Positions 26,529 through 34,920 of a stretch of DNA of 64,000 nt are shown piece after piece. The notes beneath the pieces were generated by a model, which was not told the origin of the DNA, searched no databases, and worked only from the letters and a program-made list of their open reading frames with translations. Made by a program: the position numbers and the translations under genes. This DNA comes from Pontibacter sp. E15-1 (GTDB taxonomy: Bacteria > Bacteroidota > Bacteroidia > Cytophagales > Hymenobacteraceae), in NCBI RefSeq assembly GCF_022601975.1, contig NZ_JAKVIR010000010.1, forward strand, positions 1 to 64,000, read 5' to 3'. The number at the start of each line of letters is the position of its first letter. Within the stretch, counting starts at the first letter, position 1.

Positions 26529-26594
26529 GGTTACGGTTTTTAAAGATTCACTCTGTGTACTGCTTAAATTTTAAGATTAGTGAAAAGGTATAAA

Positions 26595-26634
26595 CGAGAG
26601 AAGCCCCACAATTTAGTTGCGGGGCTTCTCTCTG
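26595..26634 (-). terminator. Leader terminator/attenuator hairpin of the second DAHPS/CM-like gene
   Basis: GAGAGAAGCCCCGCAA and TTGTGGGGCTTCTCTC pair in a 16-bp stem (one G-U) around a five-base loop, 67 bases before the gene start. The trailing T-run is weak (GTTTATACCTTTTC). An upstream block with GGGGGCT (26676-26682) can pair with AGCCCC of the 5' arm, mirroring the pheA leader. Confidence 0.65.
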
Positions 26635-26668
26635 GTATTTTCGATTGAAAACTATGTGCAACGCACAA

Positions 26669-26734
26669 TCACCGGAGCCCCCGCTGAGGAACCTTAAAGG
26701 AATTGGTGAGAATTTGCGCGACTAGTACTTTCAT
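26669..26734 (-). CDS. Putative 21-residue leader peptide without aromatic run
   Basis: An ATG at 26734 opens a 21-codon frame to TGA at 26669 (starts MKVLVAQILTNSF). It occupies the same place as the Phe/Tyr leader of the pheA operon, and its 3' part shares the block GGAGCCCC-GC-GAG-ACC (plus strand 26674-26693; compare 24996-25014). It contains one Phe and no Tyr or Trp, so if attenuation still works the sensed signal is unclear. It may be a decayed leader. Confidence 0.4.
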   Translation of the reverse strand: MKVLVAQILTNSFKVPQRGLR

Positions 26735-26754
26735 TTCTGTCTCTTATTTCGAAT

Positions 26755-26786
26755 CAAAGTAAATGAAAGATTCTTAGTAATGCAAA
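26755..26786 (-). promoter_or_regulatory. Bacteroidota-type promoter of the second DAHPS/CM-like gene
   Basis: TTTG (26783-26786) and TTACTTTG (26755-26762, 7 of 8 to TAnnTTTG) are 20 bases apart. The predicted start lies close upstream of the putative leader peptide. Confidence 0.65.
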
Positions 26787-27258
26787 TAAATTATGGGTTA
26801 ATTGTTTATTATTTAACATTTATGCTGTTTTGTTTGAAATTTAACAACATAAACAGTTTTATAATACGAATATGATACTTAAAGGTAGTGAAATATGATA
26901 AAATTTTATCATAAAGTAGCATTTTAGCTGCAAAAGGTGGCTAGGCAGGGCATCCAGATCCAAATTCTCCCCTGAGGCAGCGGAAGTAGTCCCAATGCTT
27001 CACCGCCTGCGGCTTGTTTGCCAGAACTGGAAACGGAGTGAGCAGCAGCTGCCTCACTGACTAAACGATCACGCCGAAACGATTAGTGTGTGCGGTATAC
27101 CCTATACCTGCTTGCTCCACCAAAAACATCTGCTTCCTGTATCCATCGAATTTAGAGGAATGGGTATGGCACGCGCCTGAGCCCCGAGCCAGCATGGGGC
27201 TGGCCGGAGTTGAAAGTAGAAATCACGCCGACCGGCAGGGTATGATTTTGGCTGGTTT
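26787..27258. other. Intergenic, no gene seen (about 470 bp)
   Basis: The first 130 bases are strongly AT-rich. The remainder has no convincing frame on either strand and no strong hairpin. Confidence 0.55.
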
Positions 27259-28206
27259 TTATTTTTTCACGGGTGGCTCATGCACTTCCTTTTCGGCTAC
27301 CTTAGGGAACAGGAGCGAGACGATAACCGAAATAGCCAGAATCGCACCCACCACTACCAGGGCATAGCGCATGTCAATCTCCACCAGGTCGCTGAGCAGG
27401 AGCTTGGCCCCGATAAACACCAGAATTGCCGATAGCCCGAAGTGCAGGTAATGGAACAGCTGCATGATGCCCGCCAGGGCAAAATAAAGCGCCCGGAGCC
27501 CCAGCAGGGCAAACACGTTGGAGGTATACACGATGAAGGGGTCTTTTGAGATCGCCAGGATGGCCGGTATAGAGTCGGCAGCGAACACCACATCCGTGCT
27601 CTCCACCATGATTAGCACGAGTAACAGCGGGGTGGCATACAGCTTGCCGTTCTGCTTTGTGAAAAACTTGCCCCCGACGGACGTCGTCGTGAACGGCAGC
27701 TTCTGGCTGACCCACACAATAAAAGGGTTCTGCTCCGGGTGCAGCTCATCATCCTCCTTGGTAAAGGCCATCTTGATGCCGGTATATATCAGGAAAGCCC
27801 CGAGTATATAGATGATGAAATGGAACTTGGCGATCAGGGCAACCCCCACCAGTATAAACGTCGCCCGCAGCACCAGCGCCCCGATGATTCCCCAGAACAG
27901 GATCTTGTGCTGGTACTTGGTGGGCACCTTGAAGAAGTTGAAGATCAGGATGAAGACAAAGAGGTTGTCCACGCTGAGGGACTTCTCGATCAGGTAGGCG
28001 GTCAGGAACTCCAGCGCGGGGGCAGGGCCCTTCCAGTAATAGATGAAGGCGTTGAAGCTCAGCGACAAGCCGATCCAGAAAGCGCTCCAGAGCAGGGCCT
28101 CCTTTATCTTCACTTCGTGCTCTTTGCGGTGGAACACAAAAAGGTCCAGCCCGAGCAGCAGCAGCACAAATACATTAAATATAACCCAGAAAGAAATATC
28201 ATTCAT
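27259..28206 (-). CDS. TerC/Alx family integral membrane protein
   Basis: 315 residues from the ATG at 28206 (MNDISFWVIFNVFVL). There are eight to nine membrane helices. The family motifs EKSLSVDNLFVFILIF (with the conserved Asp) and MVESTDVVFAADSIPA (with Glu/Asp residues used for metal) are both present. TerC/Alx proteins are implicated in Mn2+ export and in metalation of exoenzymes. The gene stands alone on the minus strand. Confidence 0.9.
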   Translation of the reverse strand: MNDISFWVIFNVFVLLLLGLDLFVFHRKEHEVKIKEALLWSAFWIGLSLSFNAFIYYWKGPAPALEFLTAYLIEKSLSVDNLFVFILIFNFFKVPTKYQHKILFWGIIGALVLRATFILVGVALIAKFHFIIYILGAFLIYTGIKMAFTKEDDELHPEQNPFIVWVSQKLPFTTTSVGGKFFTKQNGKLYATPLLLVLIMVESTDVVFAADSIPAILAISKDPFIVYTSNVFALLGLRALYFALAGIMQLFHYLHFGLSAILVFIGAKLLLSDLVEIDMRYALVVVGAILAISVIVSLLFPKVAEKEVHEPPVKK

Positions 28207-28498
28207 AAACAAAAGGCATCAGAGGCAGCGCTGACCGGTATAACTCCAAGCGCTCCTATGTTAAGCCCTAAATTTAACTGGAAAAGCCTACAATTATGCA
28301 AGCCGGGAGAAGTATAATTTACAGTTCCGGGTTTTCGTGCGCTGAGCCATCGGTGCGTTATAACCTGGCAATCAAAGGGGTATGGTAGTATAAATGTCCG
28401 TATCGGCTGGGTGGCACAGGGGGGTAAAAGCAGATAGGCTTTTAGGCAAAGCGTGGGTTTGCGCCTGGTCCCGAATGCCTTCTGAAGACTGCTGCCTG

Positions 28499-29233
28499 TT
28501 AATAGCGGTCGAAATGGCGGAAGTAGCTGTTTATCTTCATCTGCATCACGCCCAGCACGGCCTCTTTGAAGATGCCCGACGACATTTTGGAGACGCCCTT
28601 GGTGCGGTCGGTGAAGATGATGGGCACCTCCTTTATCTTGAAGCCGAACTTATAGGCCAGAAACTTCATCTCAATCTGGAAGGCGTAGCCCACGAAGCGG
28701 ATCCTGTCGAGCTGTATGGTCTGGAGCACTTTGCGGCGGTAGCACTTGAAACCCGCCGTGGTGTCGGCGATGGGCATGCCCGTGACAAGCCGCACGTAGG
28801 CGCTCGCGAAGTACGACATCAGCACCCGGCTCATGGGCCAGTTCACCACGTTCACGCCCTGTATGTAGCGGCTGCCAATGGCCACATCATACCCGTCGAT
28901 GGCGCAGGCGCGGTACAGTTGCAGCAGGTCGTTGGGGTTGTGGGAGAAGTCGGCGTCCATCTCAAAAATGTACTCATAGGTATGGCGCAACGCGTAGTGG
29001 AAGCCGTGGATATAGGCGGTGCCCAGGCCCAGTTTGCCCTGGCGGGTTTCGAGGTAAAGGCGGTTGGGGTAGCTTAACTGCAGGTCGCGCACAATTTCGG
29101 CTGTGCCATCCGGCGATCCGTCGTCTATCACCAACAGGTCAAAAGGGTGCGTTAACTCCATCACCCTGTTGATTATGGCCCGAATGTTTTCCCGTTCGTT
29201 ATAAGTTGGGATTATCACCAACGAATCTTTCAT
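28499..29233 (-). CDS. Polyprenol monophosphomannose synthase-type GT2
   Basis: A 244-residue glycosyltransferase without membrane helices. It has LVIIPTYNERENI, VIDDGSPDGTAEIV, the EMDADFSHNP metal motif and FKCYRR. The family makes polyprenyl-phosphate mannose or glucose for cell-envelope glycosylation. It sits 17 bases downstream of hemG on the same strand, a spacing that suggests cotranscription, though no functional link with haem synthesis is known. Confidence 0.88.
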   Translation of the reverse strand: MKDSLVIIPTYNERENIRAIINRVMELTHPFDLLVIDDGSPDGTAEIVRDLQLSYPNRLYLETRQGKLGLGTAYIHGFHYALRHTYEYIFEMDADFSHNPNDLLQLYRACAIDGYDVAIGSRYIQGVNVVNWPMSRVLMSYFASAYVRLVTGMPIADTTAGFKCYRRKVLQTIQLDRIRFVGYAFQIEMKFLAYKFGFKIKEVPIIFTDRTKGVSKMSSGIFKEAVLGVMQMKINSYFRHFDRY

Positions 29234-29250
29234 GCCTCAAATATAGGCAA

Positions 29251-30597
29251 TCAGCTAGTGTGGTTCTGTGGGCGCTTTAAATTAATTTTATGCGCCAGCT
29301 CTTTGGCATACGCCACGCAGAGCGCCACCGACACCCCCGACTGCCAGTTGGCGGCGATAAAGAGCCCTTCCTGCTCCAGCTCCTTGTCCATCTGGTGGGC
29401 GTCTTCTATGTACATGTCGTATTGCGGCAGCGCGTGCGACCAGAGGTGGGCGAACTGAAAGTTGGGCTTCTCGGCGGAGATCAGGTGCAGCTCGGCCAGC
29501 TCGGCGTGTACCCGTTCCATGAGGCGTATCCGGTCCATGGTGGCATGCTGCGGGGCGTGGCTTCCGCCAACAAAGGTCGTGAACAGCACCTCGTGCGGGC
29601 GGCAGCGACCCTCAAACACCGAACTGCTCCAGATAGAGCCGGAGGCGAAGGCAGCCTCTGCCTGGGGGTGCATCGCCCCAAACCCCTTCAGCTCGCCGGT
29701 CACCTCTTTGCGGTTATACACCGAGTGCACCACGGCCATGGGAGGGTAGTTGATATTGTGTAGGGCCGCCGCCATACCCGGGAAAGTATACTGCATCAGG
29801 TCCGCCGCCTGATGGGCGGGGAGGGCCAGCACGAGCAAGTCATACTCCTCGGTGTCGTAGTCGCCGGAGGAGGCGCACGAAACCACGTACTTGCCCTGGC
29901 TGCGGGTAATCATCTCCACGCGGTGCTCGGTATGGAGTGAGATCAGCTTTTCGGCAATGGCGTTGGGCAGGGTGCGCATCCCGTTGGCAAACGAGAAGGT
30001 GCGGTGCCGGACGATGCCCTCCTTCCGCTTTTTGAGGCCGCGCAGCACAGAGCCATACGTCATTTCCAGCGCCTTCAGCTCGGGCAGGGCCTTGTGTACT
30101 AGCAGTTCGCCGGGGTTTCCGGTATACAGGCCCGTCAGCAGCGGGCTCACCACACTGGCGGCCACGCCACGGCCAAAGCGACGCTCAAAAAACTGTTCTA
30201 CCGTTTCGTAGTCGATGTCGGCGGGGGGCACGTCTTTCTCCTGAAGGATGCGGTATTTTGTCTCCCAGGAGAAAAAATTGCTCGACAGCAAGGCGAAGGG
30301 CGTGGTGGGAAGCTGTTGGTAGGTGCCGTCGCGGAGCACAAAGCGGTAGTCGTTCTCGGGGTAGGAGTGGATCACCTCGCGCTCGAGTTTCAGCTCGCGC
30401 ACCAGTTCCTCCAGCTCGGGGGTGCCCTGCAGCGCGTTGGGGCCCAGCTCCAGCAGGTACTCGTGCACCTGCACCGTCCGGATGTTGCCTCCCACCTCGG
30501 GGCTTGCCTCAAAAAGGTCGTATGGCACGCCCAGCTTCTGGAGGTAGTAGGCCAACGCCAGCCCTGATATGCCTGCTCCTATGATTGCTACTCTCAT
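29251..30597 (-). CDS. hemG: Protoporphyrinogen/coproporphyrinogen oxidase
   Basis: A 448-residue FAD flavoenzyme of haem biosynthesis (HemY type). The dinucleotide-binding VAIIGAGISGLALAYYL lies at 3-19, followed by the GG-motif ASPEVGGNIRT and LELGPNAL. PLLTGLYTGNP and a C-terminal FIAANWQSGVSVALCVA (the FAD-binding G-xx-V motif) complete the family pattern. HemY-type enzymes in bacteria can act on either porphyrinogen. The length is normal. Confidence 0.92.
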   Translation of the reverse strand: MRVAIIGAGISGLALAYYLQKLGVPYDLFEASPEVGGNIRTVQVHEYLLELGPNALQGTPELEELVRELKLEREVIHSYPENDYRFVLRDGTYQQLPTTPFALLSSNFFSWETKYRILQEKDVPPADIDYETVEQFFERRFGRGVAASVVSPLLTGLYTGNPGELLVHKALPELKALEMTYGSVLRGLKKRKEGIVRHRTFSFANGMRTLPNAIAEKLISLHTEHRVEMITRSQGKYVVSCASSGDYDTEEYDLLVLALPAHQAADLMQYTFPGMAAALHNINYPPMAVVHSVYNRKEVTGELKGFGAMHPQAEAAFASGSIWSSSVFEGRCRPHEVLFTTFVGGSHAPQHATMDRIRLMERVHAELAELHLISAEKPNFQFAHLWSHALPQYDMYIEDAHQMDKELEQEGLFIAANWQSGVSVALCVAYAKELAHKINLKRPQNHTS

Positions 30598-31556
30598 CTA
30601 ATGTATGCTAACGCCTGAACTTGTAAGAGGTATTGTGCAACTGAAAAAGTTTTGGTTTGGCTATATGCTGCTGACCTGCTCCGTTTCAGGTTGCTTTACT
30701 TGAAACGCCTGATACCGCTGAAAAGGCCTGCGTATTTTCTTGTGAGTTCAGTTATATATGATATCCTATATTCAAAGATACTCAATATTTGTGCAGATGT
30801 TTTTGTTACTTCAAATTAAGATAACCTCTTCCAGTGGGGCATTGCGCTTACAGGTACGTTAGGACTCAAAACAGGGATTTTTATTAGCAAGAAAATAATA
30901 TATAAATGCTTGGATACTACACAGTAATCCCTTACTTGCATCGTATAATAATGCACTTTCCACACGAATTCTTCTGGTATTCATACTTTACTCTGACCTG
31001 TAACTGCAACTAAAGCTACAGCTACCGCACAGGGGCATTCTTGTTTCAGTCTGAATTCGGACAGCTGCTATTTAGGGCTTTACCGCTTCTGTTGCGGCCG
31101 TGCGTTGTTGTACGTATACTTCTCAATCTACTTTAAGGCGCGCAACTCCGCTACTGGTGAGGTGGTGGATGTTTCGAACGGGAGATTCGATGCCTTATAT
31201 TCAGAATACTAATCCGATGAATAGGCTTCTTTAATTACAACACAACCTATAGGAAAACACTTTACGGATTTCTACTGGGCCTACTCAGCCAGGCAGGCTA
31301 TGCCCAAACGTTAACCTGCAGGCAAGAAGCGGAGTAGGCGCTTGCCCCGCTCAACAAAAGTCTTATACCTACCGGCGTGCTCTACGTCTGGTCCTTTTCC
31401 GCTGGCTAAACTAGAGGTGTATACAGGCACTAGCATCACCGATACTGCTAACAGCAATGTGTTTCACCAGGCATACTTCTGCAACCAATATCTCAGCCTG
31501 TAGACACACGGCAGATTTATCCCTAATTTAGCGCCTGAACTGATGCAGCTATACCT
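30598..31556. pseudogene. Decayed stretch with remnants of an exported protein
   Basis: About 960 bp without an intact gene. Fragments look coding on the plus strand. At 31251-31310 a frame reads KTLYGFLLGLLSQAGYAQT, a signal-peptide-like run, but an upstream ATG (31217) is in a different frame and a stop follows after seven codons. Other fragments are YFKARNSATGEVVDVSNGRF (about 31128-31187) and GVYTGTSITDTANSNVF (about 31416-31466). The early part after the signal recalls TolC-type N-termini, a weak impression only. The region probably holds one or more gene remnants. Confidence 0.35.
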
Positions 31557-32087
31557 ATGCAAATGCAAAAATGCGTCTTCCTGGATCGCGACGGCGTGCT
31601 GAACCGCGAGCGGGGAGATTATACCTATGCCCTGGATGACTTTGACGTGCTGCCCCGTGTGGCCGAGGCCCTGGCGCTGCTGCGGGAGCATGATTACTTA
31701 CTGATTGTGATCACGAACCAGGGCGGGGTGGCCAAAGGGCGCTACCAGCGGGCCGATGTGCTGGCCTGCCACCAAAAGCTGCAGGCCGTGTGCGGGCACC
31801 TGGTCGATGCCCTCTACTACGCGCCGGGCCATCCTGATTACTCCGCCTCGCTGTCGCGGAAGCCGGACAGCCTGATGCTGGAGCGGGCCATGGCAAAGTA
31901 CAACATCGACCCGGCACTGTCGTGGATGGTGGGCGACTCGGTGCGTGACCTCGAAGCCGCCGCAAAGGTGGGCGTAGCCGGAATATTGGTAGGCAACAAG
32001 TACCCGCCGCAAACCCACACGTGGCAGACAGCCGACTTGTGGCAGGCGACCCACCTGATTCTGGAGCAACAAAAAAAGCCGGCTTAA
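31557..32087 (+). CDS. GmhB-like HAD phosphatase without the zinc loop
   Basis: A 176-residue HAD-IIIA hydrolase. Motif I is FLDRDGVLNRE (nucleophile and acid Asp), motif II VITNQGGVAKG, motif III RKPDSLML and motif IV MVGDSVRDLEAA. It matches the D,D-heptose-1,7-bisphosphate 7-phosphatase/histidinol-phosphatase group. The Zn-binding Cys/His of that group is missing: the loop reads APGHPDYSASLSRKP, with Ala and Ser in place of Cys. A role in heptose/LPS synthesis is likely but not proven. The stop lies within the terminator hairpin. Confidence 0.82.
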   Translation: MQMQKCVFLDRDGVLNRERGDYTYALDDFDVLPRVAEALALLREHDYLLIVITNQGGVAKGRYQRADVLACHQKLQAVCGHLVDALYYAPGHPDYSASLSRKPDSLMLERAMAKYNIDPALSWMVGDSVRDLEAAAKVGVAGILVGNKYPPQTHTWQTADLWQATHLILEQQKKPA

Positions 32088-32101
32088 CGCTGGCTTTTTT
32101 T
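32071..32101 (+). terminator. Terminator overlapping the GmhB-like stop codon
   Basis: An A-rich arm AAAAAAGCC and GGCTTTTTTT pair around a G/C-containing loop; the stop codon of the phosphatase gene is inside the hairpin. Reads well in both directions and could also end the convergent small lipoprotein gene. Confidence 0.75.
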
Positions 32102-32129
32102 ATATCGGGTTGCTGCCGTGCAGCAGGTG

Positions 32130-32288
32130 TTAGCTGTTGATGGTTCCGGCTTCGGCCTGTGCAGGCGCGGCGGCTGTTTTCTGCGCTGGCAGCTCTGTTT
32201 CGGTAGAACTGTAGGCCGGGCAGTAGGTTTTACAAGAGGCCATGCCTAAAGTTAAGCACAACGACCCCATTAGTATGACTTTCTTCAT
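32130..32288 (-). CDS. Small lipoprotein (52 residues)
   Basis: From the ATG at 32288 (MKKVILMGSLCLTLGMASC) a classical lipoprotein signal ends at Cys19. The mature part is only 33 residues, low complexity, Ala/Glu/Thr/Pro-rich with two more Cys residues near the start. An in-frame extension further upstream has no signal peptide. Not a recognised family; small lipoproteins of this kind are common in this phylum. Confidence 0.65.
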   Translation of the reverse strand: MKKVILMGSLCLTLGMASCKTYCPAYSSTETELPAQKTAAAPAQAEAGTINS

Positions 32289-32376
32289 AATATTTCCTTT
32301 AGGAGAGTTTCGTATCAAAATTAATGATTTTATATATAACGCCAAACATACCCGCTAAGTTGTTCTGCTTTAAGAG

Positions 32377-33771
32377 TTAAATTTCGTAGCCCAGGATTTT
32401 CATCATCGACTCCGGCGTTTGCTCCGGCGCAAACTGGCGGGTGCTAATTGCACCGTTTTCGTCGCGGTCTACCAGTATGTGCTGCGGCGAGGGAATGAGG
32501 CAATGCTTGATGCCGCCGTAGCCGCTCAACTGCTCCTGGTACGCCCCGGTATGGAAGAAGCCGATGTATAAGGGCTCGTCCTTCGGGATCTTGGGCAGGA
32601 ACACCTGGAAGGAGTGCATCTCGGAGTTATAGTAGTCCTGGCTGTCGCAGGTCATGCCGCCGAGCTGTATCTTCTGGTACTCCTTGTTCCAGTGGTTCAC
32701 GGCAAGCAGTGGCCAGCGTTGGTTCAGGGCCCAGGCATCGGGCAGGTTCGTGATAAAGGAACCGTCGATCATATACCAGCGCTCCTTGTCGTTCTGCAGC
32801 TTCTCGTCCAGAATGGAGTAGATGTTGGCCGCGCTCTCGCCTACCGTAAAAATGCCAAACTCGGTGAAGATGTTCGGCTCCGGCACGCCCTCCTCGGCGC
32901 AGATGCGCTTGATGGTGCGCAGAATCTCCGTAACCATATAGCTGTAGTCGTAATCGGCCTGGATGGACGTTTTGATCGGGAAGCCCCCGCCGATGTCGAT
33001 CGTGTCCAGCTCCGGGCATACCTTCTTCAGCTCGCAGTACTTGTGCAGGAAGCGGCTCAGCTCCGACCAGTAGTAGGAGGTGTCCTTGATGCCGGTGTTG
33101 ATGAAGTAATGCAGCATCTTCAGCTCAAAGCGCGGGTCTTCCTTAATCTGCTGCTCGTACAGGTCGATCACGTCGTTGTAGCGCACCCCGAGGCGGGAGG
33201 TATAAAACTCAAACTTGGGCTCTTCGTCGGAGGCCAGGCGCATGCCCACCTTCGTCTTCACCTTCACGTGCTCTTTGTAGTACTCTATCTCTCCGATATG
33301 GTCGAGTATGGGCATGCAGTTCACAAAGCCCTCGTTTACCAGCTCCGAGATCCACTGGCGGTAGCGCTCGCGCTTAAAGCCGTTGCACACGATGTAAGTG
33401 TCTTTGCTGATCTTGCCCTTCTTGTGCAGCGCCCGGATGATTTGCATGTCGTAGCCCGAGGAGGTCTCGATGTGGATGTCGTTCTTCAGGGCCTCCTCCA
33501 TCACGAAGGAGAAATGCGAGGCCTTGGTGCAGTAGCAGTAGGTATACGTGCCCTTATAGTCGAGCTTCTGGATAGACTCGGCGAACAGGCGCTTGGCCTT
33601 CTGAATCTGCGAGCTGATCTTGGGTAGGTATGTTAACTTAAGCGGAGTGCCGTATTCTTTGATGATGTCCATCAGCGGAATGCCGTTGAACTGCAGCTCA
33701 TCGTTTACAACCTGAAACTCCTCCGTCGGGAAGTCAAAAGTCTGGTGTATGAGGTCGGTGTATTTATCCAT
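32377..33771 (-). CDS. speA: Arginine decarboxylase, short Bacteroidota form
   Basis: A 464-residue fold-type III PLP decarboxylase making agmatine. YTYCYCTKASHFSFV carries the pyridoxal-Lys, HYFINTGIKDT the following strand, IDIGGGFPIKTS the phosphate-binding Gly-rich motif, and TCDSQDYYN the C-terminal Cys-Asp active-site motif. It lacks the large insertions of the E. coli-type SpeA, as is usual in this phylum. It is divergent from the arginase gene, so one control region (33772-33948) serves both. Confidence 0.9.
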   Translation of the reverse strand: MDKYTDLIHQTFDFPTEEFQVVNDELQFNGIPLMDIIKEYGTPLKLTYLPKISSQIQKAKRLFAESIQKLDYKGTYTYCYCTKASHFSFVMEEALKNDIHIETSSGYDMQIIRALHKKGKISKDTYIVCNGFKRERYRQWISELVNEGFVNCMPILDHIGEIEYYKEHVKVKTKVGMRLASDEEPKFEFYTSRLGVRYNDVIDLYEQQIKEDPRFELKMLHYFINTGIKDTSYYWSELSRFLHKYCELKKVCPELDTIDIGGGFPIKTSIQADYDYSYMVTEILRTIKRICAEEGVPEPNIFTEFGIFTVGESAANIYSILDEKLQNDKERWYMIDGSFITNLPDAWALNQRWPLLAVNHWNKEYQKIQLGGMTCDSQDYYNSEMHSFQVFLPKIPKDEPLYIGFFHTGAYQEQLSGYGGIKHCLIPSPQHILVDRDENGAISTRQFAPEQTPESMMKILGYEI

Positions 33772-33948
33772 TTACGGGAGCGGTGATATAAGAAAAAATG
33801 CAATATTGTTCGTTATTTACCATCTTTGCAAAAACTTTGTTCAGATTATATCAAATGCTCGCGGCGATAATCTGATTCAGGGGGCAAGGCAGAGGCAATA
33901 AACCGCTCATGCGTTTTATCTGTACATATATAGAGGTAGAGGCAACAT

Positions 33949-34920
33949 ATGAAAAAAATTAAACTGATAGAAGTAAGGTCCGAGTTGGGAGCCGGAACAC
34001 GCGGGGCAAGCATGGGCATCGAGGCCCTGAAGGTAGCCTGCCTCAACAAGGGTTCCGACTATTTCAAGCGCTTTAACTCTGTCAGCGTCCCTGATCTAAA
34101 CTACACGCTGTTCGACAAAGACATGTTCCCGAACGCGCACCGCATCGACAGCATCCTGACGGTGCAGAAGAACATCGTGAACGCCGTGGAGCAGACCATC
34201 GCCATCGACATGTTCCCGCTGGTGCTGGCTGGCGACCACTCCAACGCCCACGGCACCATCGCCGGTATAAAAGCGGCATACCCTGACAAAACACTTGGGG
34301 TGATCTGGATCGACGCCCACGCCGACATCCACTCGCCTTATACCTCGCCCTCGGGCAATGTGCACGGCATGCCGCTGGCCATGGCCCTGAACGAGGACAA
34401 CCTCGACCGCCAGATAAACGAGCCGGCCCCGGAGACGGTCTTTTTCTGGAACTCCCTCAAAAAGCTGGGGTATAACGGCCCGAAACTAAAGCCTGAGCAC
34501 CTGGTCTACATCGTGGTGCGCGACACCGAGGAGCCGGAGGATTACTTTATACAGAAGCACGGCATCAAGAACTTCACTTACCAGGAGGTAACCCAGAAAG
34601 GCGTGCCTCAGGTGGCGAAGGAAGCCCTGGAGCGCCTCAAAGACTGCGATATCCTGTATGTCTCGTTCGACGTGGACAGCCTCGACTCGAAGTTCTCGAA
34701 GGGCACGGGCACACCCGTGGAGGTGGGCCTGACGGTGGCGCAGGCCAAGCAGCTGAACTACCTGCTGCTGCAGGACCCGCGCGTGGTGTGTTACGAGATG
34801 ACCGAGATCAACCCGACGCTGGACACCGAGAACACCATGGCCATGAACGCCTTCGAGATACTGGAGACGGCCACCTCCGCAATTTTACACCGAGAATCTA
34901 AAAGCACACCCATACACTAA
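33949..34920 (+). CDS. Arginase family protein
   Basis: A 323-residue ureohydrolase. The Mn ligands are present in AGDHSNAHG (GGDH with Ala), WIDAHADIHSPYTSPSGNVHG and SFDVDSLDSKFSKGTGTPVE. The DVDSLDxxxxxGTGTPV pattern fits arginase better than agmatinase, but formiminoglutamase or agmatinase activity cannot be excluded. Together with the divergent arginine decarboxylase it forms an arginine/polyamine locus. The stop overlaps the argS start by one base. Confidence 0.85.
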   Translation: MKKIKLIEVRSELGAGTRGASMGIEALKVACLNKGSDYFKRFNSVSVPDLNYTLFDKDMFPNAHRIDSILTVQKNIVNAVEQTIAIDMFPLVLAGDHSNAHGTIAGIKAAYPDKTLGVIWIDAHADIHSPYTSPSGNVHGMPLAMALNEDNLDRQINEPAPETVFFWNSLKKLGYNGPKLKPEHLVYIVVRDTEEPEDYFIQKHGIKNFTYQEVTQKGVPQVAKEALERLKDCDILYVSFDVDSLDSKFSKGTGTPVEVGLTVAQAKQLNYLLLQDPRVVCYEMTEINPTLDTENTMAMNAFEILETATSAILHRESKSTPIH

